Assembly: GCA_034521755.1 (NCBI GenBank)
Contig: JAXHMB010000003.1
Span: forward strand, 248,001 to 312,000
Length of the DNA stretch: 64,000 nt
Direction of reading: 5' to 3'
Source: JAXHMB01 sp034521755
GTDB lineage: Bacteria; Bacteroidota; Rhodothermia; Balneolales; Balneolaceae
Under the pieces are notes generated by a model. The model was not told where the DNA came from. It ran no database searches and saw only the letters and a list, made by a program, of their open reading frames with translations. Numbering within the stretch: position 1 is the stretch's first letter; each line of letters opens with the position of its first letter. Shown here one piece after another: positions 35,855-44,276 of this stretch. The position numbers and the translations under genes are program-made.

Positions 35855-37102
35855 ATGAGCTACACAAAAATTACTCCTCCGGATACAGGATCAAAAATTC
35901 AAAAAAATTCTGATGGTTCGCTTTCTGTTGGCGATAATCCAATCATCCCATTTATTGAAGGCGATGGTATTGGCATTGACATCACTCCTACCATGCGCCA
36001 CGTACTCGACAGCGCCGTGGAAAAAGCTTACGACGGACAGAAAAAAATAGAATGGTTCGAAATTTATGCAGGAGAAAAAGCCCTGAAATTTTACGGCGAT
36101 GATGAATGGCTGCCGGAAGATACACTGAAGGCCATTGAAGATTATAAGGTAGCCATCAAGGGACCATTGACCACTCCTGTTGGCGGTGGAATTCGCTCAT
36201 TGAATGTAGCTATCAGGCAAAAGCTGGATCTTTTTGCCTGTGTTCGTCCGGTACGCTATTTTGAAGGGACACCCAGTCCGGTTAAACAACCCGAATTAAC
36301 AGACATGGTGATCTTTCGAGAAAATACTGAAGACATTTATGCCGGAATTGAATATCAGACGGGAACCGAAGAGAACGAAAAACTTAAAAATTTCCTGATA
36401 GAAGAAATGGGTGTAACCAATATTCGCTTCCCTGATACCACTTCACTGGGGATTAAACCTATTTCTACTGAAGGTACCAAGCGGCTTGTTCGTTCAGCTA
36501 TTGACTACGCGATTGAGCAAAACCGGGATTCCGTGACGCTGGTGCATAAAGGAAATATTATGAAATTCACCGAAGGCAGCTTCAAAAACTGGGGCTACGA
36601 AGTAGCCCGTGAAGAGTATGATGCTGAAGTTATCGGTGAGGGCCCATGGTGTAAACTGCCCAATGGTATTGTCATAAAAGATGTGATTGCAGATGCTTTC
36701 CTGCAGCAGATCCTCACTCGTCCTGCTGAATATGATATCATTGCCACGATGAACCTTAACGGAGATTACGTATCTGACGCTCTCGCTGCCTGTGTAGGAG
36801 GTATTGGTATCGCTCCCGGAGCAAATATCAATTACAACACCGGGCTGGCCGTCTTTGAGGCTACACACGGAACCGCGCCCAAGTATACCGGTCAGGACAA
36901 AGTTAATCCCGGCTCACTGATTCTTTCCGGAGTGATTATGCTTCGATACATGGGCTGGAATGAGGCTGCAGACCTGATTGAGAAAGGCATTGAAGGTGCC
37001 ATCAGCAGTAAGCGCGTTACGTACGACTTTGAGCGCCTTATGGACGATGCCACCCTTCTGAAGTGTTCCGAATTTGGAGAAGAAATCGTAAGCAATATGT
37101 AA
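35855..37102 (+). CDS. icd: NADP-dependent isocitrate dehydrogenase
   Basis: A 415-residue TCA-cycle enzyme that oxidatively decarboxylates isocitrate to 2-oxoglutarate. The length and sequence match the E. coli-type homodimer: FIEGDGIGIDITP, GPLTTPVGGGIRSLNVAIRQ (substrate loop with the regulatory Ser position), RPVRYFEGTPSPVK, FRENTEDIYAGIE, LVHKGNIMKFTEG, and EATHGTAPKYTGQDKVNPGS with NADP-binding residues. It is a single gene followed by a strong hairpin terminator. Confidence 0.97.
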   Translation: MSYTKITPPDTGSKIQKNSDGSLSVGDNPIIPFIEGDGIGIDITPTMRHVLDSAVEKAYDGQKKIEWFEIYAGEKALKFYGDDEWLPEDTLKAIEDYKVAIKGPLTTPVGGGIRSLNVAIRQKLDLFACVRPVRYFEGTPSPVKQPELTDMVIFRENTEDIYAGIEYQTGTEENEKLKNFLIEEMGVTNIRFPDTTSLGIKPISTEGTKRLVRSAIDYAIEQNRDSVTLVHKGNIMKFTEGSFKNWGYEVAREEYDAEVIGEGPWCKLPNGIVIKDVIADAFLQQILTRPAEYDIIATMNLNGDYVSDALAACVGGIGIAPGANINYNTGLAVFEATHGTAPKYTGQDKVNPGSLILSGVIMLRYMGWNEAADLIEKGIEGAISSKRVTYDFERLMDDATLLKCSEFGEEIVSNM

Positions 37103-37130
37103 TACGCTCTTTTACTATTCACTTTACATA

Positions 37131-37166
37131 AAAAGCCTGCTGAAAATTAATTCAGCAGGCTTTTTT
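37131..37166. terminator. Bidirectional rho-independent terminator
   Basis: A 10-bp perfect stem, GCCTGCTGAA / TTCAGCAGGC (37135-37144 and 37151-37160), preceded by an A-run and followed by a T6 run. It serves icd (plus) and the convergent lipoprotein gene (minus). Confidence 0.9.
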
Positions 37167-37183
37167 ATAGATTTAGAAAACGG

Positions 37184-37744
37184 TTAAAAATCTGAAAAAG
37201 CGTCAGAATTTTTCATGGCATTCCAGGGCTTTGCATAACCGGAGAACCTGCGGTCCAGCTCATCAATAAGCTCTGACTTCCCTGCTTCTACCTTCACAAA
37301 CGCTCTGTAAACATTGGCATCATTCTTTTTCACCACAACGTTGCTGGCTTCTGAAACATCAGAAACTTCGTTTTCAGCCTTACGCAAAACGACAATAAAC
37401 CTCGGTGAATCCAACCCTGAGCCACTGCCCAGTTCAACCACAGCATCCGCTCTGTTAGATTCCAATTTGGAAGAAATACCTGATTCCAAATTATTATCGG
37501 CTTGGTCGGTCGCCCGTGATAAAGCTGCCATGGAATCTGCAGCAACAGCCGACCCAAAAGCCTGGTAAGAAGACGCCGATGAAGTTAAAGCCTGGGATGC
37601 ATTGTACCAGCTGGGGTACGTTAAACTGCTCTTAGAACGGTCAGAATCTGAATTTTCAGCAACACTTCCTGTTGAGGAGCATGCAGTGAAAAACAAAGAA
37701 AGGGTAATCAAAAAGCACCAAGAAATGGCTGAAATATATTTCAT
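37184..37744 (-). CDS. LPP20-like lipoprotein
   Basis: A 186-residue lipoprotein with signal MKYISAISWCFLITLSLFF and lipobox FTACSS. After a Ser-rich linker it has SLTYPSWY and AFGSAVAADSMAALSRATDQ, the pattern of LPP20/LpoB-type lipoproteins that act in the outer membrane or periplasm. It lies 6 bp downstream of degP on the same strand, so both are probably co-transcribed in an envelope-maintenance operon with recO upstream. Confidence 0.75.
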   Translation of the reverse strand: MKYISAISWCFLITLSLFFTACSSTGSVAENSDSDRSKSSLTYPSWYNASQALTSSASSYQAFGSAVAADSMAALSRATDQADNNLESGISSKLESNRADAVVELGSGSGLDSPRFIVVLRKAENEVSDVSEASNVVVKKNDANVYRAFVKVEAGKSELIDELDRRFSGYAKPWNAMKNSDAFSDF

Positions 37745-37750
37745 GAATAA

Positions 37751-39265
37751 CTATTGTTTTAGTTCATAATATCCTGTTGCGCCTTCTTCAGTTTTAACCT
37801 GAAGCAAAACGGATTGGCTCTTATTCAAACTTGCGCTCATAAGATCTTTCAAACTTTGGATATCTTCAACTTTTAAATCATTGACTTTTGTTATCACATA
37901 GCCCTCTTTCAGGCCTCTTTTTTGCGCTTCTGACCCTTCTGCTACACGAGTGACAACAATATTGCTCTCTTCGCCATTTTCTTTGGCTATTTGCATCACG
38001 CTAAAACCAATATCAAATCTTTCATAATCGGCTCTTCTATTATTTGATTTGGTAGGTGCATCCCCATCATCAGGAGCAAAATTATTGTTTGAAGAAAAAT
38101 TCTGGTTTAAGCTTTCAGCAGCTCCCAACAATATCTCTTTGGTTAGAATATTGCCCTTTCTCCAGATTTTAAGATTCACGCTTTCACCCGGTCGGAGTAC
38201 AGCAATTTTTTCCTGCAGTTCGTTAGATTCGTTAACCGGTGATCCATCTACGCTTAGTATCACATCATTAGGACGAAGCCCCTCCTCTTCTGCTGCCCCG
38301 TTCGGTGAAATCGTCATAATTTCAACCCCCTGTATCGATTCCATACCCAACTCTTCGGCACGATAAGCGTTTACGCTTTGTATGGTTACACCAAGCAATG
38401 CACGCTGAACTTCTCCATATTCAATGAGGTCCCGGGCTACCTTGCTGGCCAGATTTGAAGGAACGGCAAATCCATATCCCTGGTAATTACCTGTTTGTGA
38501 AGCGATTGCAGTATTGATACCAATCAGTTCGCCACTGGTATTAACAAGCGCCCCACCACTGTTGCCCCTGTTAATAGCGGCATCAGTCTGTATAAAACTC
38601 TCAATCCGCAGCTGATTGCTGACATCAATAATTTGCACATCGCGGCTAAGGGCACTTACAATACCGGCTGTAACCGTTGATCGAAGTCGAAATGGATTAC
38701 CTACCGCCAGCACCCACTCTCCTACATCTATATTGTCTGAATTGCCCACAACTATGGCAGGAAGATTCCGGGCATCTATTTTTAATACAGCCAGGTCTGT
38801 GGTTGGGTCTGACCCTACCAATCGTGCATCATAAACGCGCTTGTCATTAAGTACAACCTGAATGCCATTATTTACCGCGCCTTCAACCACATGATTGTTG
38901 GTGAGGATATAACCGTCTTCAGTGATGATGACTCCCGAACCGACCGTACGGGCGCGACGCGAATCAAACCGATTCCAAAAATCGTTCTCCTCATTTCCGT
39001 CAACCGACACAGTTGTTTCAATATAAACTACTGTAGGCGTTGTTCGTTCTGCAACTGATTTAAAGAGGAATCGGGCATCCAGTTCTTCCAGTTCAGCATC
39101 ATCATAAACAGAGCGGTCGCTCTTCTTTATCTCGGTCATTTTAACATCCGACTGGTCATTCACCCAGCTGCCCTGCTGATAAATTGTCAAAATAGTGCCA
39201 ACAAAGATGCCAATGAGTATTAAAAGTACACCGGTTAAATATCTGTCACGTTTTTTCATAATCAA
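37751..39265 (-). CDS. Do-family serine protease with two PDZ domains (DegP/HtrA-like)
   Basis: A 504-residue periplasmic protease anchored or exported by an N-terminal helix (YLTGVLLILIGIFVGTIL). The trypsin-like triad is visible: His in ILTNNHVVEGA, Asp in PTTDLAVLKID and Ser in RGNSGGALVN. PDZ1 (~290-380) contains GVTIQSV and NDVILSVDGSPVNES; PDZ2 (~410-500) contains GYVITKVNDLKVED. It degrades or refolds misfolded envelope proteins. The start ATG 39265 overlaps the recO stop by four bases (ATGA). A second in-frame ATG lies at 39259. Confidence 0.93.
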   Translation of the reverse strand: MIMKKRDRYLTGVLLILIGIFVGTILTIYQQGSWVNDQSDVKMTEIKKSDRSVYDDAELEELDARFLFKSVAERTTPTVVYIETTVSVDGNEENDFWNRFDSRRARTVGSGVIITEDGYILTNNHVVEGAVNNGIQVVLNDKRVYDARLVGSDPTTDLAVLKIDARNLPAIVVGNSDNIDVGEWVLAVGNPFRLRSTVTAGIVSALSRDVQIIDVSNQLRIESFIQTDAAINRGNSGGALVNTSGELIGINTAIASQTGNYQGYGFAVPSNLASKVARDLIEYGEVQRALLGVTIQSVNAYRAEELGMESIQGVEIMTISPNGAAEEEGLRPNDVILSVDGSPVNESNELQEKIAVLRPGESVNLKIWRKGNILTKEILLGAAESLNQNFSSNNNFAPDDGDAPTKSNNRRADYERFDIGFSVMQIAKENGEESNIVVTRVAEGSEAQKRGLKEGYVITKVNDLKVEDIQSLKDLMSASLNKSQSVLLQVKTEEGATGYYELKQ

Positions 39266-39999
39266 TCCTGCAAAATTTGTTCAAAGATGGCATCCGACTT
39301 CCGGTCGCGAAGTCCTTCTACATGGTATTTTAGATAACGATCAAAGTACCGGATAAGTTCTTTAAGTTCTCCATTACTGAAAGATATATCAAAAACCCTG
39401 GCTCCGCGAGCCTGCAAAGCCAGTGTTACGTACAAAAATTGGTCTTGTGACAGCTTATACGAATGTGAACCGGTATTCGCGGAAGAAATATATCCGGATT
39501 CAATATTAAAAAAATGAGCTTCTTCTTTTGATAGATCCGTTTCAAGCTGCAGGCCAAGACCTATTAGACCGGCCAGCTTTATCTGCAAATAGGGAAAAAT
39601 TTGGTGGGGATTGTCCTCTGACTGATCCAGCCAAAGCAGAAACTTCTTGGTAAATTTAAACAGTGGTATATTTACCTCCCCTTCGTGCAGCAGCTGGCTA
39701 ATGAGCTCCAAAGCCGACATGGCCGTAGCCATCTTCTCAAAATCCATGCGCAGATTTAAGGTCTTTTCCAGGAGACTTGCTTCGGTAAGTATTTGCACAG
39801 AACGGGAATCTTTGTGATAGTAAACCACATCAAGCAGGTTGCCAACTTCAATAAGTCCGCTAAACTTACTCTTTTGCTTCTTAACACCGCGTACAATTAC
39901 AGCCATCTTTCCGTGCTCTTTGGTAAAAAGCGTTACAATCTTGCTGGACTCCTGGTAGTCCACAGATTTAAAAACAATGGCTGATGTATGTACAATCAT
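39262..39999 (-). CDS. recO: DNA repair protein RecO
   Basis: A 245-residue protein beginning MIVHTSAIVFKSVDYQESSK and continuing IVTLFTKEHGKMAVIVRGVK, the OB-fold opening of RecO, then a helical C-terminal domain (FEKMATAMSALELISQLLHE; FDRYLKYHVEGLRDRKS). The zinc-finger cysteines present in some RecO proteins are absent. RecO loads RecA onto SSB-coated DNA in the RecFOR pathway. It is translationally coupled to degP. Confidence 0.9.
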   Translation of the reverse strand: MIVHTSAIVFKSVDYQESSKIVTLFTKEHGKMAVIVRGVKKQKSKFSGLIEVGNLLDVVYYHKDSRSVQILTEASLLEKTLNLRMDFEKMATAMSALELISQLLHEGEVNIPLFKFTKKFLLWLDQSEDNPHQIFPYLQIKLAGLIGLGLQLETDLSKEEAHFFNIESGYISSANTGSHSYKLSQDQFLYVTLALQARGARVFDISFSNGELKELIRYFDRYLKYHVEGLRDRKSDAIFEQILQD

Positions 40000-40057
40000 C
40001 AGGTGAGAACTGGTTCTTATTTTCTGGCATTATACAGGCTTTGGAAGGGATAACCAA

Positions 40058-40085
40058 CAAAAAAAGTGCAGCTTTGGACTGCACT
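40058..40085 (-). terminator. Rho-independent terminator of the sigma/anti-sigma operon
   Basis: On the minus strand AGTGCAG pairs with CTGCACT (40065-40071 and 40079-40085), followed by a run of seven T. It lies ~25 bp after the anti-sigma stop codon. Confidence 0.85.
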
Positions 40086-40110
40086 CTTACAATAAAAACT
40101 TTTGATTCTA

Positions 40111-40734
40111 TCAGTTGTTGCTGCCTGCCCCTGTCATCTGCAATGACCTGGAACCGGCACTTCCGGTAAAAGGCTCAGTAATAGGCGTCAACTTTTGCAT
40201 ACTGTTATTAAGAATAGTATCAAATTCGGCATTTGCCTGATTATACTGATCCTCAAAACGTATCACATCATTTCTATCTATCCAGGGCTTTGCTTCTCCG
40301 GCCTTTACCGGGGTAACTTCAAAGCTGTTGGATATAATGGGGAATTGAGAAGCATCACTGGCAACAGAAGCTGACCGGTTTTGATCTTCATTAACGGTAG
40401 CGTTTCCATTATCCATTACCCAAAACCCGCCAAGCGTTAATGCTATGACAACAGAAGCCGCCACAGCGTACTTAAAGGAATTTTCGGGAACTAAACTTAA
40501 ATAAGACCGCTGATTTTCCTTGTATTCTGCTGCCTGGCTTATAATTGATTCCGTGAGATGTGCCGGAGGCTCCTTATCGGGCAGATTATCGAGACGCTGG
40601 AATGTTTGGCGTAAACATTCCACCTCGATGAGCAAGTCGTCATCCTCCATCATCGCACGCTCCATAAGCACTTCCTCCGAAGGGTCCATTTCCTTCATGA
40701 GGTAGCGAATACAGGCGTTTTCGTCATTTAGCAT
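40111..40734 (-). CDS. Putative anti-sigma factor (membrane-anchored)
   Basis: A 207-residue protein from ATG 40734, overlapping the sigma gene by 11 bp; an upstream in-frame start at 40764 would add only a basic leader. The cytoplasmic N-terminus (MLNDENACIRYLMKEMDPSE then EEVLMERAMMEDDDLLIEVE) resembles anti-sigma domains of Bacteroidota-like bacteria. A single helix (FKYAVAASVVIALTLGGFWV, ~95-115) and a ~95-residue periplasmic part follow. Context is the main argument: directly after an ECF-type sigma gene, with its own terminator downstream. Confidence 0.75.
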   Translation of the reverse strand: MLNDENACIRYLMKEMDPSEEVLMERAMMEDDDLLIEVECLRQTFQRLDNLPDKEPPAHLTESIISQAAEYKENQRSYLSLVPENSFKYAVAASVVIALTLGGFWVMDNGNATVNEDQNRSASVASDASQFPIISNSFEVTPVKAGEAKPWIDRNDVIRFEDQYNQANAEFDTILNNSMQKLTPITEPFTGSAGSRSLQMTGAGSNN

Positions 40735-41362
40735 ACTTGGTTGATTCTTCTTTTTCTTTGTCAAACAGCTTTCTCAGATTTATTAACGCATACCGCATGC
40801 GTCCTAGTGCGGTATTTATTGAAACATCTGTTAACTCCGCAATTTCTTTAAAAGGCATCTCATAATAGTGTCTGAGCATCACAACCTGACGTTGTTCCTC
40901 AGGAAGCTCTGCAATATGTTTCATCAAACTACTCTTTGCCTCATCTTTTTCCAGTTGTTCCTGTGCGCCGACAAGATCCTCATCCTCCAGTCTGTCATAG
41001 AAATCGGTGTTTGAGTCCTTGTCGTAGTTAGAACTAACGTCGACGAAACGTTTTTGTTTTCTGATATGGTCAATCGTTGCGTTATGGGCAATCCGCATTA
41101 CCCACGCAATCCATTTTCCCTGTTCGTTATACGTGTCATCCATCTTTGTGATGACCTTGGTAAATGTCTCTTGAAAAATATCATCAGCCGTGTCGGCACT
41201 GCCAATCATACTATAGATATAGGAATATACTTTAGACTGATGGCGGTTCATAAGCTCGCTAAAAGCCTGTTCGTCCCCATTTTGGCGGTAAAATCGTACA
41301 AGGTCCTTATCGTCCAGTTGCTCGTACTTAGAACTGATATGTTTTGATTTGGTAAATTTCAT
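40724..41362 (-). CDS. ECF-type RNA polymerase sigma factor
   Basis: A 212-residue sigma factor. Sigma-2 region: DLVRFYRQNGDEQAFSELMN, TADDIFQETFTKVI and WIAWVMRIAHNATIDHIRKQ (2.4). Sigma-4 region: LPEEQRQVVMLRHYYEMPFK then EIAELTDVSINTALGRMRYA (helix-turn-helix). There is no region 1 or 3. The anti-sigma-like gene overlaps its end, so activity is probably controlled by sequestration at the membrane. The start ATG 41362 gives a basic leader (KFTKSKHISSKYEQ). Confidence 0.93.
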   Translation of the reverse strand: MKFTKSKHISSKYEQLDDKDLVRFYRQNGDEQAFSELMNRHQSKVYSYIYSMIGSADTADDIFQETFTKVITKMDDTYNEQGKWIAWVMRIAHNATIDHIRKQKRFVDVSSNYDKDSNTDFYDRLEDEDLVGAQEQLEKDEAKSSLMKHIAELPEEQRQVVMLRHYYEMPFKEIAELTDVSINTALGRMRYALINLRKLFDKEKEESTKYAK

Positions 41363-41572
41363 AATAACCTCACGCCTGATTTAAGAATATTTTTACGCCT
41401 ATGCAACTGTTATCGATAATTTTTATGCTCTTTTGGATGTAACATGAATATATTTATTCTAGTCTTACCCATCATAATGCCTTCGTTATCAATATGTTAC
41501 ACTTACGAGGGATTCTATCACTCCCTGAGAGTATTGTATAATTTGAAAAGCATTATGTATATCACATAAACA

Positions 41573-41590
41573 TGTTAGTCTTATCTAACA
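41573..41590. promoter_or_regulatory. Inverted repeat upstream of the sigma gene
   Basis: TGTTAG-6 nt-CTAACA is a perfect 6-bp dyad in the 263 bp spacer between uvrC and the sigma gene. It could be an operator or a weak hairpin at the end of uvrC. No promoter could be assigned with confidence. Confidence 0.3.
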
Positions 41591-41625
41591 TTACGAAGAG
41601 ATCATAGCAGCAGTTTGTTCCGTGT

Positions 41626-43477
41626 TTATTGGGAATGAAAGTACTCATAGACCTTTTGGCCGATGCTATCCCCTGCTTCAGCTTTGAGGTCTTCTTCAGA
41701 AACTTCTTTTATTTTTTTTACCGAGCCAAAATGATCGAGTAATTTCTGTGCGGTCTTTTCGCCTACTCCTTTTATTTGTGTGAGTTCTGTTTTCAGGGTT
41801 CTTTTGGAACGGATTTTTCGATGAAAATCCACCGCAAAACGATGTGCTTCGTCCCGAACATTTTGAAGCAACTTAAGAGCAGACGAATTTTTGGGAATCA
41901 TGTAAGCATCTGATTTACCGGGCACGAAAACCTCTTCGAGTCGTTTTGCCAGGCCAACCACTTCACATTCGCCATAAAAGTCTATTTCTTTGAGGGCTTC
42001 AACCGCACTGCTCAGCTGGCCTTTACCGCCGTCGACTACGATCAAATCCGGAATTTGCTGTCCCTCCTCCATCACCCGGGAATATCTTCGGCTGAGGACT
42101 TCTTTCATTGAGGCAAAGTCATCCGGCCCTTCTACGGTTTTAATATGAAATCGTTTATAAGAGCTTTTGCGTGGCTTGGCATCCACAAAGCATACCATAG
42201 AAGCAACAGGATCGGAACCCTGCAAGTTTGAATTGTCGAAACACTCTATGCGTCGGGGCAGTCGCTGCAGGTTCAGATGCTCTTTGAGTTCTCTCACTGA
42301 ATGCGGAATTCGCTCACGGGCCGCTTTCTGCTTTTCAAGCTTCCGTTCTCCCAGCAACAGCTTGGCATTGGAAATAGCCATCCGCACCACTCTTCGCTTT
42401 TTCGCCTCTTTGGGGTCGATGAATCGGTACTTTCTTTTCCCGCTGCTGCCAAAGGTATTCCAGTAACGGTTCTTCATTTGTCAGGTCATGGCTAACATAT
42501 ACTTCGTCGGGGATAGCACCCGTAAATTGTCCGGTATAATAGTCCTCCACAAAAGACTGCAGCATATCTCCTTTGTCCAGATGCTCAATATTTTTTAAGT
42601 AGCGGTGAAATTTACCGATCAGCTTCCCTTCGCGGATCTTGAAAAGTACGCCGCATGCTTCTGATATCTCTTTATCTACATGAAGAGCAAACAAGTCGCG
42701 ATCTACTTTTTTATCAGCTACCATCTTCATTTTCTTGCTGTACTTTTCTACAGCATTAAGGCTGTCGCGGATCCGCGCGGCCTTCTCATATTCCAGTGCA
42801 TCAGAAGCAATCTGCATTTCTTCTTTGAGGTCACGCATCAATGCGCTTGTTCGCCCATTCAACATGCGCTCTACTTTTTCAATCGTTGCCTGATACTCTT
42901 CCTTATCCCAGTCGCCCGAACAGCTCTCCAGGTAATCATCAAAACAGGAGTGCCACTTGGGTACACTTTTAGTACGATCAATATTTTTACGAGACACAGC
43001 ACAGGTACACAAATCAAAAGCTTTGCGAATGGTCTCCAGCATACGCTTCATATGCTTTACGCTGTCATACGGACCGTAATATTTACTTCCGTCATTAATA
43101 ACCGTTCGGGTAGAAAATACCCGGGGACGCTCATCATTAGTCACACAGATATAGGGATAAGTTTTGTCATCACGATACATAATATTGTACCGCGGCTGAT
43201 GCTTCTTAATGAGGTTATTTTCCAAAATCAGGGCTTCCGCTTCAGAGTCTGTGACAATCACCTCCAGATCGTCAATCTTGGAAACCATCACTTTAATACG
43301 CCCATCATGTCCACGTGAATCCTGAAAATATGAACGAACCCTGTTTCTGAGCCGCTTAGCCTTACCAATATAGAGCAGCCGCTCCCCACTGTCCTTAAAC
43401 ATATAGACCCCGGGTTTGGTCGGCAGGTGATCGACCTTCTCCTGCACATCAATATCCGTTGTATTTTCAGAGCTCAT
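41626..43477 (-). pseudogene. uvrC: Excinuclease ABC subunit C, split by one frameshift
   Basis: Two overlapping frames make one UvrC. The N-terminal frame (43477-42335) has the GIY-YIG domain (LPTKPGVYMFKDSGERLLYI, GKAKRLRNRVRSYF), a Cys-rich stretch and the UvrB-binding segment (MQIASDALEYEKAARIRDSL), up to VPIHRPQRGEK. The C-terminal frame (42477-41626) takes over at KRRVVRMAISNAKLLLGE, then IECFDNSNLQGSDPVASMV, the RNaseH-like endonuclease with DLIVVDGGKGQLSSAVEAL, and HhH motifs (IKGVGEKTAQKLLDHFG). One extra base in the run of five A on the minus strand (T5, 42398-42402) explains the break. The repaired length of ~614 residues is the family norm. It is either an error in the sequence or a real loss of nucleotide excision repair. 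Confidence 0.88.
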
Positions 43478-43805
43478 ATAATTTTATTTTTTGCGATACA
43501 AATATAGGAAGTAGGATTTGTCATTCCGAATTTACACGGGAGATGAGGAGCCTGATTTAGCAGATCGCCACGTCGTCTTCGCCATACGGCGAATTCTCCT
43601 CGCGATGACAGCCTTTTGGTTTAGTCTTTAAACTGACCTCTGAAGTATTAATCGGAATAAAGATGTGAATGGAACTTGTGTCAGTTTTTGTACCGACAAT
43701 GAAATAAGCTAGCGAAGGAATTAATTCCTTTGCCGGCATAAAATACTTTTTATGTACACACCCCGTCCGCCTTTTGGCGGACACCCCTCTTGATAGAGGG
43801 GACTT
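43478..43805. repeat. Intergenic repeats (half-palindrome and double hairpin)
   Basis: 43557-43612 contains a half GTCATTGCGA-type element (AGATCGCCACGTCGTC ... CCTCGCGATGACAGCC). 43755-43805 is a clear ACACACCCC double hairpin: GTCCGCC/GGCGGAC with loop TTTT, then CCCCTCT/AGAGGGG. No gene is recognised. Confidence 0.6.
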
Positions 43806-43921
43806 ATTTCAGATTTCTCGTCACACGCACATAAACTCTATATTTCGGGGTCCTGGGAATGACTTATAATTTGATTCAAGCCCAACATCTTGTATAATCG
43901 TTTGAATCAATTGTAAAAAGA

Positions 43922-44045
43922 GGACTTTGCAAAACCCAAAAATCGAGTCTGTCATTGCGAGCCTGAGAAGCAATCTCCCGATCAAAGTTCCAAAAGGGAG
44001 ATCGCCACACTTCGTTCGCGATGACAGTTAGGTTTTGCAAAGCTC
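43922..44045. repeat. MITE/REP-like palindromic element, copy 3
   Basis: This is the best-preserved copy. Terminal inverted repeats are GACTTTGCAAAACCC (left) and GGTTTTGCAAAGCTC (right), and inner arms CTGTCATTGCGAGC and TTCGCGATGACAG, with CAATCTCCC/GGGAGATCG around the centre. It is 124 bp long and ends 15 bp before the next gene. Confidence 0.75.
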
Positions 44046-44060
44046 TCAAAAAGTCTGTTT

Positions 44061-44276
44061 ATGTCTAAACGTAAAGTCATATTTTTGGTTGGCTTGCTGA
44101 TTATACAGCTCTGCCTTATTTGGCCTATTTATCCATTATTCTCGACCATAGAACCGATGATTCTGGGACTGCCTTTCTCCTTTGCATGGGTCGTTTTTGT
44201 GCTGATTGCTGCTTTTTCCCTGTTGCTCTGGTATTATTTAAGTGACCCAAAAACTAAGACCCGGGGAAAGCAATAG
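44061..44276 (+). CDS. DUF3311-like small membrane protein
   Basis: A 71-residue protein with two membrane helices (IFLVGLLIIQLCLIWPIY and FAWVVFVLIAAFSLLLWYYL) and a short basic tail. The sequence PIYPLFSTIEPMILGLPFSF is typical of DUF3311 proteins, which are regularly encoded immediately before SSS-family symporters. Here the symporter start codon follows the stop directly, so it is probably a small transporter subunit. Confidence 0.85.
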   Translation: MSKRKVIFLVGLLIIQLCLIWPIYPLFSTIEPMILGLPFSFAWVVFVLIAAFSLLLWYYLSDPKTKTRGKQ

